A DNA stretch of 64,000 nt from Flavobacteriaceae bacterium (GCA_016649715.1 JAENXC010000011.1:50983-114982), one strand, 5' to 3'. Positions 16,452 to 24,854 are shown, counted from the stretch's first letter. Translations and numbers: made by a program. Notes: generated by a model not told the origin, from the sequence alone.

Positions 16452-16564
16452 GTGGACTGCGTCCACCGAAGCTCGCCATAAATATAATTAGGAATTTTAT
16501 TAAATGCTAAAAATAAAAAGCTCGCCGTCGCTCCGTAGAAAAAACGGAGCTATGGCGAGCGAAG
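16452..16564. repeat. 113-bp direct repeat, copy 2, abutting the tmRNA 3' end
   Basis: This copy differs from copy 1 at only about two positions (GTGGACT for GTGGACC, and gaattttat for gaatttcat). Its last bases touch the 3' end of the tmRNA gene on the minus strand, so hairpins of this repeat are the first sequence transcribed after tmRNA. Confidence 0.9.
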
Positions 16565-16961
16565 GTGGAGCCGGAGGGATTCGAACCCTCGTCCAAACAA
16601 GCAATTATACTGCCTTCTACATGCTTAGTTTTCATTTGGGTTTTCGAGAGATTGCCGGTCGAAAACTACCAACGCACTCCTTATCTTTACTTGAGCTTCA
16701 CGGCAACATCAAAGCACTATTGCCGCTAGGTTTACTTTTACGAAGCCACTATATCAACTGCCGCAAACCAAGGCCGTTGAGTGACTTCCTGCTTACCCAC
16801 CTTGTGGGCCGAGGCACATCCTACTGTAATTCGGATTATGCAGCTAGGGCGTAGTTATTCTCGCCGTTTAAAAAGTGTGAAACCTGAGATTTACGAGCTG
16901 TGTCCCAGCGCTCGGCATGCTTACAATACAATTAGACCCGCTGTCAAAACCAGTCGGCCCC
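16564..16961 (-). ncRNA. ssrA: Transfer-messenger RNA (tmRNA)
   Basis: On the minus strand the 5' end GGGGCCGACTGGTTTTGACA (16961 down) pairs with the 3' end GGCTCC-ACC through the acceptor stem, and GGTTCGAATCCC forms the T arm. The tag reading frame lies at 16865-16836 and reads GENNYALAA followed by TAA. The gene is about 398 nt, as expected. Only ACC, not ACCA, is visible at the 3' end, so the terminal A is probably added after transcription. Together with SmpB the RNA rescues stalled ribosomes and adds the degradation tag. The probable promoter is at 17044-17051. Confidence 0.95.
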
Positions 16962-16970
16962 TTTTTCAGT

Positions 16971-17040
16971 AATCAGTATTCAGTGGTCAGTATTCAGTTA
17001 AAATTTAACCTGAAACCTGCAACTTGAAACCTGAAACGGA
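16971..17040. repeat. Word-like repeats in the tmRNA leader region
   Basis: The stretch contains cagtattcag twice (16980s-16990s) and the words acctgaaacctg and cttgaaacctgaaac, giving a low-complexity block between the promoter and the mature tmRNA end. It would be removed as a 5' leader during processing. Confidence 0.55.
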
Positions 17041-17043
17041 GGG

Positions 17044-17051
17044 CAAAGATA
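17044..17051 (-). promoter_or_regulatory. -7 box of the tmRNA promoter
   Basis: TATCTTTG on the minus strand is a full match to TAnnTTTG. It implies a transcription start near 17038 and a leader of about 77 nt before the mature tmRNA 5' end. No clear -33 TTG is seen. Confidence 0.6.
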
Positions 17052-17063
17052 CATGAAAAACCC

Positions 17064-17071
17064 TATCTTTG
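17064..17071 (+). promoter_or_regulatory. -7 box of the dehydrogenase gene
   Basis: TATCTTTG on the plus strand lies 33 bases before the ATG at 17104. It forms a perfect inverted pair with the tmRNA box: GGCAAAGATA (17042-17051), 12 bases, TATCTTTGCC (17064-17073). The divergent promoters therefore overlap. Confidence 0.65.
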
Positions 17072-17103
17072 CCACCGCTATATTCACTCAAAAAACGTAC
17101 CAA

Positions 17104-18339
17104 ATGCCAATAACCTTTGCCATCATCAAAGAACGCAAAACTCCGCCTGACCGTCGTGTGGTTTTTTCACCAGAAAAATGCCAAGAAGTCATAAAACAGT
17201 TTCCCGACGCGAAGATAATAGTGGAAAATTCAGACGTTCGTATTTTTTCTGATGAGGCATATCGCAACGCGGGTTTTGAAGTGATGGAGGATGTTTCAAA
17301 GGCAGATGTGATGTTGGGTGTAAAGGAAGTGCCCGTGGATGCTTTAATTCCGAATAAAAAGTATTTCTACTTTAGCCATACCATTAAAAAACAGCCCTAC
17401 AACCGCAAACTGCTAAAGGCAATGTTGCAAAAAAATATTGAAATGTTTGACCACGAAACTATCGTGAACGCAGACAAACACAGGTTGATTGGTTTCGGTT
17501 ATTACGCAGGCTTGGTGGGTGCTTATAATGGTTTTAGAGGATTGGGTTTACGCGATAATTTATTTGAATTGCCTAAGGTTGAAACCTTACCCGATTTGGA
17601 AGCTGTAAAAGCGGAATTGGATAAAATTACACTTCCGAATATAAAAATCATTTTATCAGGAACGGGAAAAGTTTCAAGAGGAGCGAAGGAGATTCTCGAT
17701 CATTTAAAAATACGCGAAGTTACCGATGCCGATTATCTTTCCAAGGATTTCAACGAACCCGTTTATAGCTTGATAGACGTTTCAGAATACAACAAACGCA
17801 AAGATGGCGGCGAATTCAACAAGCAGGAATTCTACGAAGACCCTTCCGATTACGAAAGTGATTTTATGAAATATGCCAAAGTGAGCGATGTGTTTTTCAC
17901 TGGTCATTTCTACGGAAACGGTGCGCCGTATCTTTTCACTCGCGAGGATGCCAAAAGTGCAGATTTCAAAATAAATTTGGTAGCCGATATTTCCTGCGAT
18001 GTGGACGGCCCCATTGCTTGCACGTTGCGTGCTTCTACCATTGCAAACCCTTTTTACGGGTACGACCCAAAGACGGAAAGCGAAACCACTTTTAATGCTA
18101 AAGGTGCAATAACCGTAATGGCGGTGGACAATTTGCCCTGCGAACTTCCCAAAGATGCCAGCGAAGGTTTTGGCGAAATGTTTTTGGAAAACGTGATTCC
18201 TGCTTTCTTTAATGGTGATAAAGATGGAATTTTACAACGTGCCCAAATAACCACCAAAGACGCATTACCTGCCGGCAGGCAGGGAAAACTTACTTCGAGA
18301 TTTGCATATCTAAAGGATTATGTGGAAATTGCCGATTAA
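17104..18339 (+). CDS. Saccharopine dehydrogenase / alanine dehydrogenase-like NAD(P) oxidoreductase
   Basis: The protein has 411 residues from the chosen start (MPITFAIIKERKTPPDRR). The N-terminal AlaDh/PNT-type domain has the KERK..P..RRV pattern, and the middle has HRLIGFGYYAGLVGAYNG, which resembles the lysine-forming saccharopine dehydrogenase (LYS1) group more than true alanine dehydrogenase. A nucleotide-binding domain with IKIILSGTGKVSRGAKEIL follows, in which the usual GxGxxG appears as SGTGKVSRG. The frame is open to an ATG at 17053, but the -7 box at 17064-17071 lies inside that extension, so 17104 is preferred. A palindromic element (18268-18283) inserts LPAGRQG near the C-terminus. 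The exact substrate is uncertain. Confidence 0.82.
   Translation: MPITFAIIKERKTPPDRRVVFSPEKCQEVIKQFPDAKIIVENSDVRIFSDEAYRNAGFEVMEDVSKADVMLGVKEVPVDALIPNKKYFYFSHTIKKQPYNRKLLKAMLQKNIEMFDHETIVNADKHRLIGFGYYAGLVGAYNGFRGLGLRDNLFELPKVETLPDLEAVKAELDKITLPNIKIILSGTGKVSRGAKEILDHLKIREVTDADYLSKDFNEPVYSLIDVSEYNKRKDGGEFNKQEFYEDPSDYESDFMKYAKVSDVFFTGHFYGNGAPYLFTREDAKSADFKINLVADISCDVDGPIACTLRASTIANPFYGYDPKTESETTFNAKGAITVMAVDNLPCELPKDASEGFGEMFLENVIPAFFNGDKDGILQRAQITTKDALPAGRQGKLTSRFAYLKDYVEIAD
18268..18283. repeat. GC-rich palindromic element inside the dehydrogenase gene
   Basis: CCTGCCGGCAGGCAGG lies in the last 75 bases of the reading frame and codes for PAGRQ within KDALPAGRQGKLT. The frame is preserved. Related elements lie at 33621, 35212, 42361 and 61207 and, between genes, near 21272. 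Confidence 0.8.
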
Positions 18340-18357
18340 CAATTATCTTTTCAAGTT

Positions 18358-19155
18358 ATTGAACAACAAAGTAGAATAGGTATAGTAACCGGAGCCGCTT
18401 CAGGCCTTGGATATGAATTGGCCATGCTTTTGGCCAAAGATGGTTATGACCTTATTTTGGCAGATGTTGATGCCGAAAAACTTCAAAAAACGAAAACGGA
18501 AATTGCTTCCAGTTTCCCCTCGGAAATTCAATTGATAGTCAAAGATTTGAGCTTGTGCAACGTGGCGGAACAAATATTCAAAGCCACTGAAGGTAAAAAT
18601 ATAGATGTCCTCATCAACAACGCGGGCTTTGGTATTTTCGGAAGTTTTATCGACACAGATTGGGAACGAGAAGCTGAGATGTTGAATTTGCACGTGGTAA
18701 CTACAACCCATTTAACCAAACTCATTTTAAAGGGAATGGTTGCCCGAGGCAGCGGAAAAATACTGAATATGTCCTCGCTTGCCGCTTTTCAGCCTGGACC
18801 GTTGATGTCATTGTATTACGCTTCTAAGGCGTATATCCTCTCTTTTTCGGAAGCTATTGCCAATGAACTGAAAGGTACGGGGGTTACCGTTACCTGTTTG
18901 TGTCCCGGCCAAACAAAGACGTGTTTTCAAGAAGTGGTTTCCAACGGTACGAAAGCTTCAGATAGCAAAATAAAATTCAACATAGGTTGCGCAAAAGAGG
19001 TGGCAAAATATGGCTACGAAGCGATGCAGAAGGGAAAAGTTGTAGCCATTCCCGGAAACTTCAATAAATTTCTTTCCAAACTTCCCCGTTTTATTCCAAG
19101 GCGGACCGTAACGGCCATCATCCGGAAAATTCAAGAAAAAAATAGGGATTGTTAA
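18358..19155 (+). CDS. Short-chain dehydrogenase/reductase with no standard start codon
   Basis: The classical SDR domain is complete: cofactor motif TGAASGLG (about residue 10), NNAGFGIFG, the catalytic Ser in ILNMSSLAAF and YASKAYILSF with the catalytic Tyr and Lys, then PGQTKTCF. No ATG, GTG or TTG occurs in frame between the preceding TAA (18337-18339) and the glycine motif; the first, TTG at 18418, would remove the NAD(P)-binding loop. Translation may begin at ATT 18358 (IEQQSRIGIVTG). Alternatively a one-base loss has hidden a TTG-AAC-AAC-AAA-GTA start at 18359 (M-N-N-K-V). The gene lies 18 bases after the upstream stop and in the same frame, so coupling is likely. Substrate is unknown. 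Confidence 0.75.
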   Translation: MEQQSRIGIVTGAASGLGYELAMLLAKDGYDLILADVDAEKLQKTKTEIASSFPSEIQLIVKDLSLCNVAEQIFKATEGKNIDVLINNAGFGIFGSFIDTDWEREAEMLNLHVVTTTHLTKLILKGMVARGSGKILNMSSLAAFQPGPLMSLYYASKAYILSFSEAIANELKGTGVTVTCLCPGQTKTCFQEVVSNGTKASDSKIKFNIGCAKEVAKYGYEAMQKGKVVAIPGNFNKFLSKLPRFIPRRTVTAIIRKIQEKNRDC

Positions 19156-19220
19156 TAGTTATTAAGTTATTTGTTATTGAGTTATTTTGACGTTCTGAAA
19201 AAAAAATCGAATAATTTTAA

Positions 19221-19252
19221 CCCAGTAACCCAGTAACCCAGTAACCCAGTAA
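19221..19252. repeat. Four tandem copies of CCCAGTAA
   Basis: An exact 8-bp unit is repeated four times in the short convergent gap between the SDR gene and the DUF3857 gene. It has no coding potential and no hairpin. Confidence 0.9.
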
Positions 19253-19256
19253 CTAA

Positions 19257-21224
19257 TTAAAGCCGCTTCAACTCAATAGGCTCTTCAGCTTGTATTTTTA
19301 TGAGTTCCGTAAAAAATTCCTGTAACGATTTGTAGGCCTCTGTGGCAAAACTTGTATTGTTTAGTTTTACGCTTAACCGAATATTCACCTTGCTTCCCGA
19401 AACATCGTACACAACTGACAGTTCACCATCATTCTCTGGCAGTTTCAACAGTTTGTTGGCGGGCACTTTCACAATTTCATATTGATCTTTCACGTCTATG
19501 GAAACCAAATAATTGTTTTGCACGGGGAAGCCAAAATCTATGGGATACTCCCGTGTTTCCTTTTTAAATGGGTTTTCTGAAAAATAAGTCTGCATCAAAA
19601 AAGGATAGAGAAACAGCTTGTTGCCAACGGGTTGTTCGTGCAACGAAATGTCGTAACTTTCTTTATAGGGCTGCTCCAAATCCTTTTCGTTTTCCATCAC
19701 AAGGTTGGAAATATCCAAGCTTTCATTTTTACTCTGTTTTCTTTTCACGATTTCATCTTTTCTGAAATCGTTGTATTCTTTTCGCTTACCCACTGAAATA
19801 TAACCCGTGGAAACCTCGCTCACTTTCCCTGAAAATAACCCAGATTCATCGGCGGTGAGTTGCATGTTTACATAGTGCATGTTTTTGGCAATTGGCGTAA
19901 TGGGTTCCCAATAACTTCCTTTTTTGAAATCTAAAACACGTCCCTGCACACACAGGTCGCGAAGGGGCAAAATGCCAAAGGGCGTGTATTTGTCCGTAAT
20001 GTCCAAAAGATATTTTTCATTGCCAATTTGCAGTAGTACCAAGGCGTATATAAAATTGCTCATTACGGGATATTGCATAGTGGGAAGTGCGTAATCACGG
20101 GTTGAAATCAGCATTATTTTAGCGTTTAATCCTGCAGCTTCCAAGGTGTTCAACAATGAAAAATTCAACTCGGAACTGTTGCCGGATTTACGTTCAAAGG
20201 CTTCTTTTACACGAACGTCATTTAAGATGCGGTATTTGCCGTTCCAATTCATTTGGTTTTGGAGGTAATAATAAATGGCTTTGGCTTTTTCAAGCTCACC
20301 TGCTGTGGCAAATAGGGAAGCAGGCAACGCATCTTTAAAATAGCTTGCGTATTTGAGTTGGCGGCCCAGGTCTTTATCGGTTTTGTAATAAGTGTCCACA
20401 TCGTCCCAATTGCGGGTAAAGGGGTGCGAACTTCTGTCGAAGTCAACATATTCAATGAGTTCATACATTATTCCGGGTAAATAATTTGCTGGGGAAAGCA
20501 TGTATTCCTCTTCTTTGGCTGCGGGCACATTTTTCATGGCGTAGGTGGCTATTTCGCACTCTGCCTGCACATCAAACCCTTCAATTGAAAAACATGCTTT
20601 TGTTTTTTCGGCTTTGTTGGTGTCGAGTTTTCGGGTGCCGTAAAGTGTTCTGTTGTATTTGAAATTTCCCGGGAGCTCGGTGTGAAATTCGCTGTAAATG
20701 GTGGGGATGGAACTTTGAAACCGCCAACCCCCAAAATTTGATAAATATCTTGTCTCAATCCTGTAAGTATATTCCAAAATACTGCCATTCTTTATATTGG
20801 GAAACGTAAACTTTTTTAGGGACCAATATGGGTTTTCGTCCGTATCAAAAATGTCGCTGCTTTTAAGGAAGGTTTTTATGGGACCGTTGTGAGTGATGGC
20901 TGTGATATTCGCTACGTTTTCACCGTTATTTTTTTCGTTGAAATAGGGAATTTCAATCGTGGCGCCTTCAAATTTACCAGCGTCGAACACTTTTATTTTT
21001 ATGTGCACCTCTTTGATGAGTTTCACAGAATTCTCCACAAGTTCAAAATAGTTTTTGCCACTTTCAAAAAGTACCACTGCGGCAACTTCCGGATCGCGGG
21101 GATAGGATACCATCGCATATTCTTCCGGAAAAGGTTCCCCAAAAGTAGCTGTTTCCCTCTGTTGTGGGAATGAAGTTGTAAAAACGAAAAGCGCAACGAT
21201 GAAAGATGTTTTTTTTAAGTTCAA
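19257..21224 (-). CDS. Exported DUF3857 / transglutaminase-like protein, copy 1
   Basis: This 655-residue protein has an N-terminal signal peptide (MNLKKTSFIVALFVFTTSFPQ). A DUF3857 beta domain (about 50-220) is followed by a transglutaminase-like fold (about 300-400; KAIYYYLQNQMNWNGKYR, then LLNTLEAAGLNAKIMLIS). Where active transglutaminases have G-D-C, this protein has RKSGNSSELNFSLL, so the nucleophilic Cys is absent and it is probably a binding or structural relative. The C-terminal part is a beta-rich DUF3858-like region. The next gene upstream (21310-23286) is a paralogue on the same strand 85 bp away, so they may be co-transcribed. The substrate or partner in the periplasm is unknown. 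Confidence 0.85.
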   Translation of the reverse strand: MNLKKTSFIVALFVFTTSFPQQRETATFGEPFPEEYAMVSYPRDPEVAAVVLFESGKNYFELVENSVKLIKEVHIKIKVFDAGKFEGATIEIPYFNEKNNGENVANITAITHNGPIKTFLKSSDIFDTDENPYWSLKKFTFPNIKNGSILEYTYRIETRYLSNFGGWRFQSSIPTIYSEFHTELPGNFKYNRTLYGTRKLDTNKAEKTKACFSIEGFDVQAECEIATYAMKNVPAAKEEEYMLSPANYLPGIMYELIEYVDFDRSSHPFTRNWDDVDTYYKTDKDLGRQLKYASYFKDALPASLFATAGELEKAKAIYYYLQNQMNWNGKYRILNDVRVKEAFERKSGNSSELNFSLLNTLEAAGLNAKIMLISTRDYALPTMQYPVMSNFIYALVLLQIGNEKYLLDITDKYTPFGILPLRDLCVQGRVLDFKKGSYWEPITPIAKNMHYVNMQLTADESGLFSGKVSEVSTGYISVGKRKEYNDFRKDEIVKRKQSKNESLDISNLVMENEKDLEQPYKESYDISLHEQPVGNKLFLYPFLMQTYFSENPFKKETREYPIDFGFPVQNNYLVSIDVKDQYEIVKVPANKLLKLPENDGELSVVYDVSGSKVNIRLSVKLNNTSFATEAYKSLQEFFTELIKIQAEEPIELKRL

Positions 21225-21266
21225 AATGTTTGTTTTTTTAAATTTTAAAAGAACGGGTTTATTAGT

Positions 21267-21313
21267 CTTACGCCTGCCTGCCCGTTGGTAGGTCTTACGT
21301 CCAAAAGTCTTAT
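21267..21313. repeat. Mixed dispersed repeat between the two DUF3857 genes
   Basis: The word tcttacg/tcttatg recurs (gtcttacg, gtcttacgtc, gtcttatgtc) and surrounds a GC-rich palindromic core cctgcctgcccgttggtagg. Its last bases overlap the stop end of the upstream paralogue at 21310. Confidence 0.6.
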
Positions 21314-23286
21314 GTCTTTTTCTTTAAAATAATGGATTCCTCTTTCAGCATCGTTACCATGGTGCCGAAAAATTCTTTTAATGATGGGTAGGCGTCAGAT
21401 GGAAAACGATAGGCATTCAGTTTCATATTGAAGCGGATGTTTATTTTGCTTCCCTCGGCTACATACGTTACCGAACATTCGCCATCTTCGCTGGGAAGTT
21501 TTATGCTTCTGCTTTTTGGAAGTTGCTCAATTTCATACACAGTTCCCAAATCTATGGATATTAAATAGGTGTTTGAAAAAGGAAAACCGAAATCCATGGG
21601 GTAGCTCCGTTCCTTCATTTTGAAGGGGTTTTCAGAAATATACGTTTTGTTGAAAAAAGGATAGAGAATCACTTTATCGCTCACGGTTTCGGGCTCTATG
21701 GCAACTTTGTAATTTTCCTTTAACGGTTTTTCAATTTCGTTGAGATCCTCCACTTGATAATCCTCGATTTCTATTCCAGCTTTGTCTTTTTGTTGGGTTT
21801 TTATGTATTCTTGGAGCGATTCTTCTTCAATAGTGTTTCTTTTTCCCAGCCCGATATACCCATAACTTGCTTGGTTCACTTTTCCACTGAAATTTCCTTG
21901 TGAATCTGTTGTTAATTGAGCGTTTGAATAATGGATATTTTCCTTAAAAGGCTCAATGGGCATCCAGTAACTCCCTTTTTTAAAATCCATAACGCGTCCC
22001 TGCACGTTTAAGGCCTGAAATGGAATAACCCCAAAAGGGGCTTGTTTGCTGGTTGCGTCCAGTAATATTTTTTCGTTGTTTATTTTTAATAAGGTGAGTA
22101 CATAATTAAAATTGGAAAGTACAGGGTACAATTCTGTAGGTAAACCATTTTGGCGTGTTGATATTAGTACGGGCTTAGCTGTAAGTCCTGCCGCCTCGAG
22201 CGCATTAACTAATGAAAGATTGATTGCGGCAACGCTCCCCAATTTTTCTTTGAAGGCATCTTTGACTTTAATTTCATAATTAAAATAGCGTCCATTCCAA
22301 GTGTACTCTTCCTGTATAAATTTATAAACAGCTTTGGCGCGTTCAAGATCAGTGTCAATTTTCAGAATATCATTAGGAATTTTTCTTTTGAAATAACTTT
22401 TTTGGTTCAGTTGTTCTCCAAAGTCTTCATCATTTTCAAAACGTTTATCTATATCTTTCCAATTTCGGGTAAATACTTGGTCAAACCCATAAAAAGCTTT
22501 AAAGGCCAATGGTTCATATATTATTCTGGAAATATAATTTTTTTGGGAAAGCATATATTCTTCTTCCTGAAAAGAAGGAACATTGGTCATAACATATAAA
22601 TCCACTTCAGTGGGCGTAAACCCAGAATTAGAAGGCAATCGGAAGCCATTTTTGTTCACCGTAGCTCTTTCAATATAAAGTTTCTTTTCACCGAAAAGAG
22701 CACGATTGTATTGAAAATAAAAGGGCAGTTCCGTCTTGAAAGTACTATAAATAGTAGGAAGTGCATGCTGAAACTCCCAACCATCTAGCTCATAAAAATA
22801 GGGAGTGACAATTGTATAGGAATATTCCAGAATACTGCCGGTTTGCACATTTGGGAACGTAAATTTCAGAACATTCCCAACTCCGGATTTTCGGGTTTTA
22901 TAAAACGAGCCATCGGGAACAAAATCTTGAATAGGCCCGTTGTGGGTCACGGCCTTGTAGTCTTTTATTTCCTCTCCATAATAACCCTCGGCATCGTAAT
23001 AAGGAATTTCAACAGTAGCATAGTCGAATTTTTTGGCATCAAAAACCTTTATTTTTCGATGTATTTCCTTCACCAGTTTTGCTGAAGTTCTCTTAATGAT
23101 AGGAATTGCATAATAATTCCCAGATTCATAAAGTATAACACCCGTAGCATCTGGTTCAGCCTCGTAACTTTGGAGAGCAAATTCCTTTTCTGTAGGTTTT
23201 CCAAATTCATCGTTCCGTTCTGATTGTGAATATGATAAACAAACATTTAGGAATAAAACAAATAATGCTACTTTTTTTAAAATCAT
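21310..23286 (-). CDS. Exported DUF3857 / transglutaminase-like protein, copy 2
   Basis: The protein has 658 residues from the ATG at 23286 (MILKKVALFVLFLNVCLSYSQ), which gives a proper signal peptide; an ATG ten codons earlier would add hydrophobic residues. The architecture matches copy 1: DUF3857 (about 45-215), transglutaminase-like region (about 300-400; KAVYKFIQEEYTWNGRYF) and a beta-rich C-terminal part with the shared SENPFK and YPMDFGFPF motifs. The catalytic Cys is again absent: the position reads EKLGSVAAINLSLVNALEAAG. It is clearly a tandem duplicate, diverged along its full length. A strong hairpin (23356-23389) separates it from creD. Confidence 0.85.
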   Translation of the reverse strand: MILKKVALFVLFLNVCLSYSQSERNDEFGKPTEKEFALQSYEAEPDATGVILYESGNYYAIPIIKRTSAKLVKEIHRKIKVFDAKKFDYATVEIPYYDAEGYYGEEIKDYKAVTHNGPIQDFVPDGSFYKTRKSGVGNVLKFTFPNVQTGSILEYSYTIVTPYFYELDGWEFQHALPTIYSTFKTELPFYFQYNRALFGEKKLYIERATVNKNGFRLPSNSGFTPTEVDLYVMTNVPSFQEEEYMLSQKNYISRIIYEPLAFKAFYGFDQVFTRNWKDIDKRFENDEDFGEQLNQKSYFKRKIPNDILKIDTDLERAKAVYKFIQEEYTWNGRYFNYEIKVKDAFKEKLGSVAAINLSLVNALEAAGLTAKPVLISTRQNGLPTELYPVLSNFNYVLTLLKINNEKILLDATSKQAPFGVIPFQALNVQGRVMDFKKGSYWMPIEPFKENIHYSNAQLTTDSQGNFSGKVNQASYGYIGLGKRNTIEEESLQEYIKTQQKDKAGIEIEDYQVEDLNEIEKPLKENYKVAIEPETVSDKVILYPFFNKTYISENPFKMKERSYPMDFGFPFSNTYLISIDLGTVYEIEQLPKSRSIKLPSEDGECSVTYVAEGSKINIRFNMKLNAYRFPSDAYPSLKEFFGTMVTMLKEESIILKKKT

Positions 23287-23355
23287 GTAGAAGAATATAG
23301 CTGCAAAATAGAACAATTATTAATACCTAAAAAAATATGGAAAGGTATTTTTCTG

Positions 23356-23389
23356 AAACCTCAAAGGTTTTTGAAAACCTTTGAGGTTT
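23356..23389 (-). terminator. Hairpin after creD (terminator or dispersed palindrome)
   Basis: A perfect 16-bp stem AAACCTCAAAGGTTTT / AAAACCTTTGAGGTTT with a two-base loop lies 15 bases after the creD stop. It ends in only three T on the minus strand. A weaker relative lies at 56496-56526, so it may belong to a dispersed palindrome family as well as stopping transcription. Confidence 0.6.
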
Positions 23390-23404
23390 ATTTTGGGTTA
23401 ATAA

Positions 23405-24754
23405 TCAGCTTTCACTGTTCCAATCAATCCTTCGCGAAGCAAACATAACAATTGCCAAAATCAGGAACAGACCGATACTGCCCACTAAAAGTGCATAGTT
23501 TTCCAATTGGATAATTACATAAATGAAACCGTAAAGCGAAGCCAACGAGCCACAGATGAGCAACGGAAACTTAAACCCTTTCAAAATGGCGCGGGAGTAA
23601 ACCGTTATCAATGCGAGCACGGAAAAGGCTGCAATAGCATACGCCTTAAAAAAGTTGCTGTGTTCGGAAATGGAGATGAGCAGGGTATAAAACATCACTA
23701 ACGCCAGCCCAATCATCACGTACTGGAACGGATGTATGTATATTTTGCTGACCAATTGAATCAACAAAAACACCAGTAGCGTTAACCCGATTACCATAAA
23801 CCCATATTTGGCGGTGCGTTCGCTCTTTTGGTATTCGTCCACGGGAATGATAAGTTTGGTTCCGAAAGCCGAGGCGGATAGGTCGGGCAGCTGCCCAAAA
23901 AACGATTGTTCAAACTGCCTGTTTATTTGCAGTACGCGCCAAGTTGCTGTAAAACCGTCTTTGCTGATTTCTTTATTGGTGTCCTCGGGCAAAAAGTTGC
24001 CGTCAAAACTGGGGGAGTGCCAGTTCGATTTCATGGTGGCGTCGGTTTCTTTTCCGATGGGTAAAAACTTTAGGCTTTCGCTGCCGTTAATCTTTAAATC
24101 GAAGGAAAATGTGAGGGGTGTTGCGAACATTTCTTTGGCGTTGGCAATGTAATTACTTTGGATGGTGTTCAAATATTCTGTGGAATATTGGGGCGTCATT
24201 GAAAGAGCTTCCGAAGCTAATTTCACAATGGGCGTTGTTTTTATTCCTTTTAAATTGGACGTTTTCAAAAGAACTGTGGCTTTTTCCCAAAGTATGTTTT
24301 CATCAGCAATATCTGTATTTGAGAAATCAATTCTTGGGAAATTTCCTTTTACGTCTATGTCTGCGGAATAGACAACCGATTCGTAAATGCTGCGGTTCAG
24401 CGGTTTTGTGTTAACCTTTGAAGCAATGTTGAGTTTGTCCGGAAAGAAGTAGGCATTTTGAATCGTTTCCTTCGTTTTTGTGTAATACGAATTGCTCTTT
24501 TCGTTAAAAATTTTTTCTTCGGAAATAACTTTATAGGGTATTTTTACGATAGGGCCGGAGAGGAGTACTTCATTTCCCCATTTCTCGTTTATTTCGCGAA
24601 CCACTTCTTCCTGCCTTTGAGCCCTTTCGTTGATGAGCGATTTCACAAATTCCAACGGAATCAATAATACCAATAATAAAAATCCGACCACCAACATTCT
24701 TGCGGTGATGGAGTTGCGCATCCAATTGCTGAATCTACTTTTTTTCTGTTCCAT
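23405..24754 (-). CDS. creD: Inner-membrane protein CreD
   Basis: At 449 residues it matches E. coli CreD (450). One N-terminal transmembrane helix (about 17-37, ITARMLVVGFLLLVLLIPL) is followed by the family motif INERAQRQEEVVREI, a long periplasmic beta domain (about 60-320) with WGNEVLLSGPIVKIPY and LPDLSASAFGTKLIIPVD, and a C-terminal bundle of about five helices. Family knowledge: CreD belongs to the CreBC regulon and is linked to envelope stress, colicin and beta-lactam tolerance; its biochemical role is unknown. Here it is next to a winged-helix regulator, and the palindrome TACTTTG-N5-CAAAGTG (24811-24829) in its promoter region matches the operator of that regulator's own operon. Confidence 0.92.
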   Translation of the reverse strand: MEQKKSRFSNWMRNSITARMLVVGFLLLVLLIPLEFVKSLINERAQRQEEVVREINEKWGNEVLLSGPIVKIPYKVISEEKIFNEKSNSYYTKTKETIQNAYFFPDKLNIASKVNTKPLNRSIYESVVYSADIDVKGNFPRIDFSNTDIADENILWEKATVLLKTSNLKGIKTTPIVKLASEALSMTPQYSTEYLNTIQSNYIANAKEMFATPLTFSFDLKINGSESLKFLPIGKETDATMKSNWHSPSFDGNFLPEDTNKEISKDGFTATWRVLQINRQFEQSFFGQLPDLSASAFGTKLIIPVDEYQKSERTAKYGFMVIGLTLLVFLLIQLVSKIYIHPFQYVMIGLALVMFYTLLISISEHSNFFKAYAIAAFSVLALITVYSRAILKGFKFPLLICGSLASLYGFIYVIIQLENYALLVGSIGLFLILAIVMFASRRIDWNSES

Positions 24755-24810
24755 AATTTGTGTGTTTATTGTTTGTAGTTAAAAGTTTATAGTTAAATTA
24801 TTTTGTAAAG

Positions 24811-24829
24811 TACTTTGTATTTCAAAGTG
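24811..24829. promoter_or_regulatory. Operator-like palindrome in front of creD
   Basis: TACTTTG-tattt-CAAAGTG lies 57-75 bases upstream of the creD ATG and 26 bases from the end of the wHTH gene. It matches the perfect palindrome at 25788-25806 in half-sites and spacing, with one mismatch. The inferred binder is the winged-helix regulator encoded at 24855-25169. Confidence 0.65.
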
Positions 24830-24854
24830 AATAAATAAAAAAATATTTTCGGTT

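Noticed and set aside
16566..16600. Stand-alone tRNA suggested by the GGTTCGAATCCC T arm
   Set aside because: The 5' partner of the acceptor stem is almost 400 bases away and a tag frame lies between; this is tmRNA.
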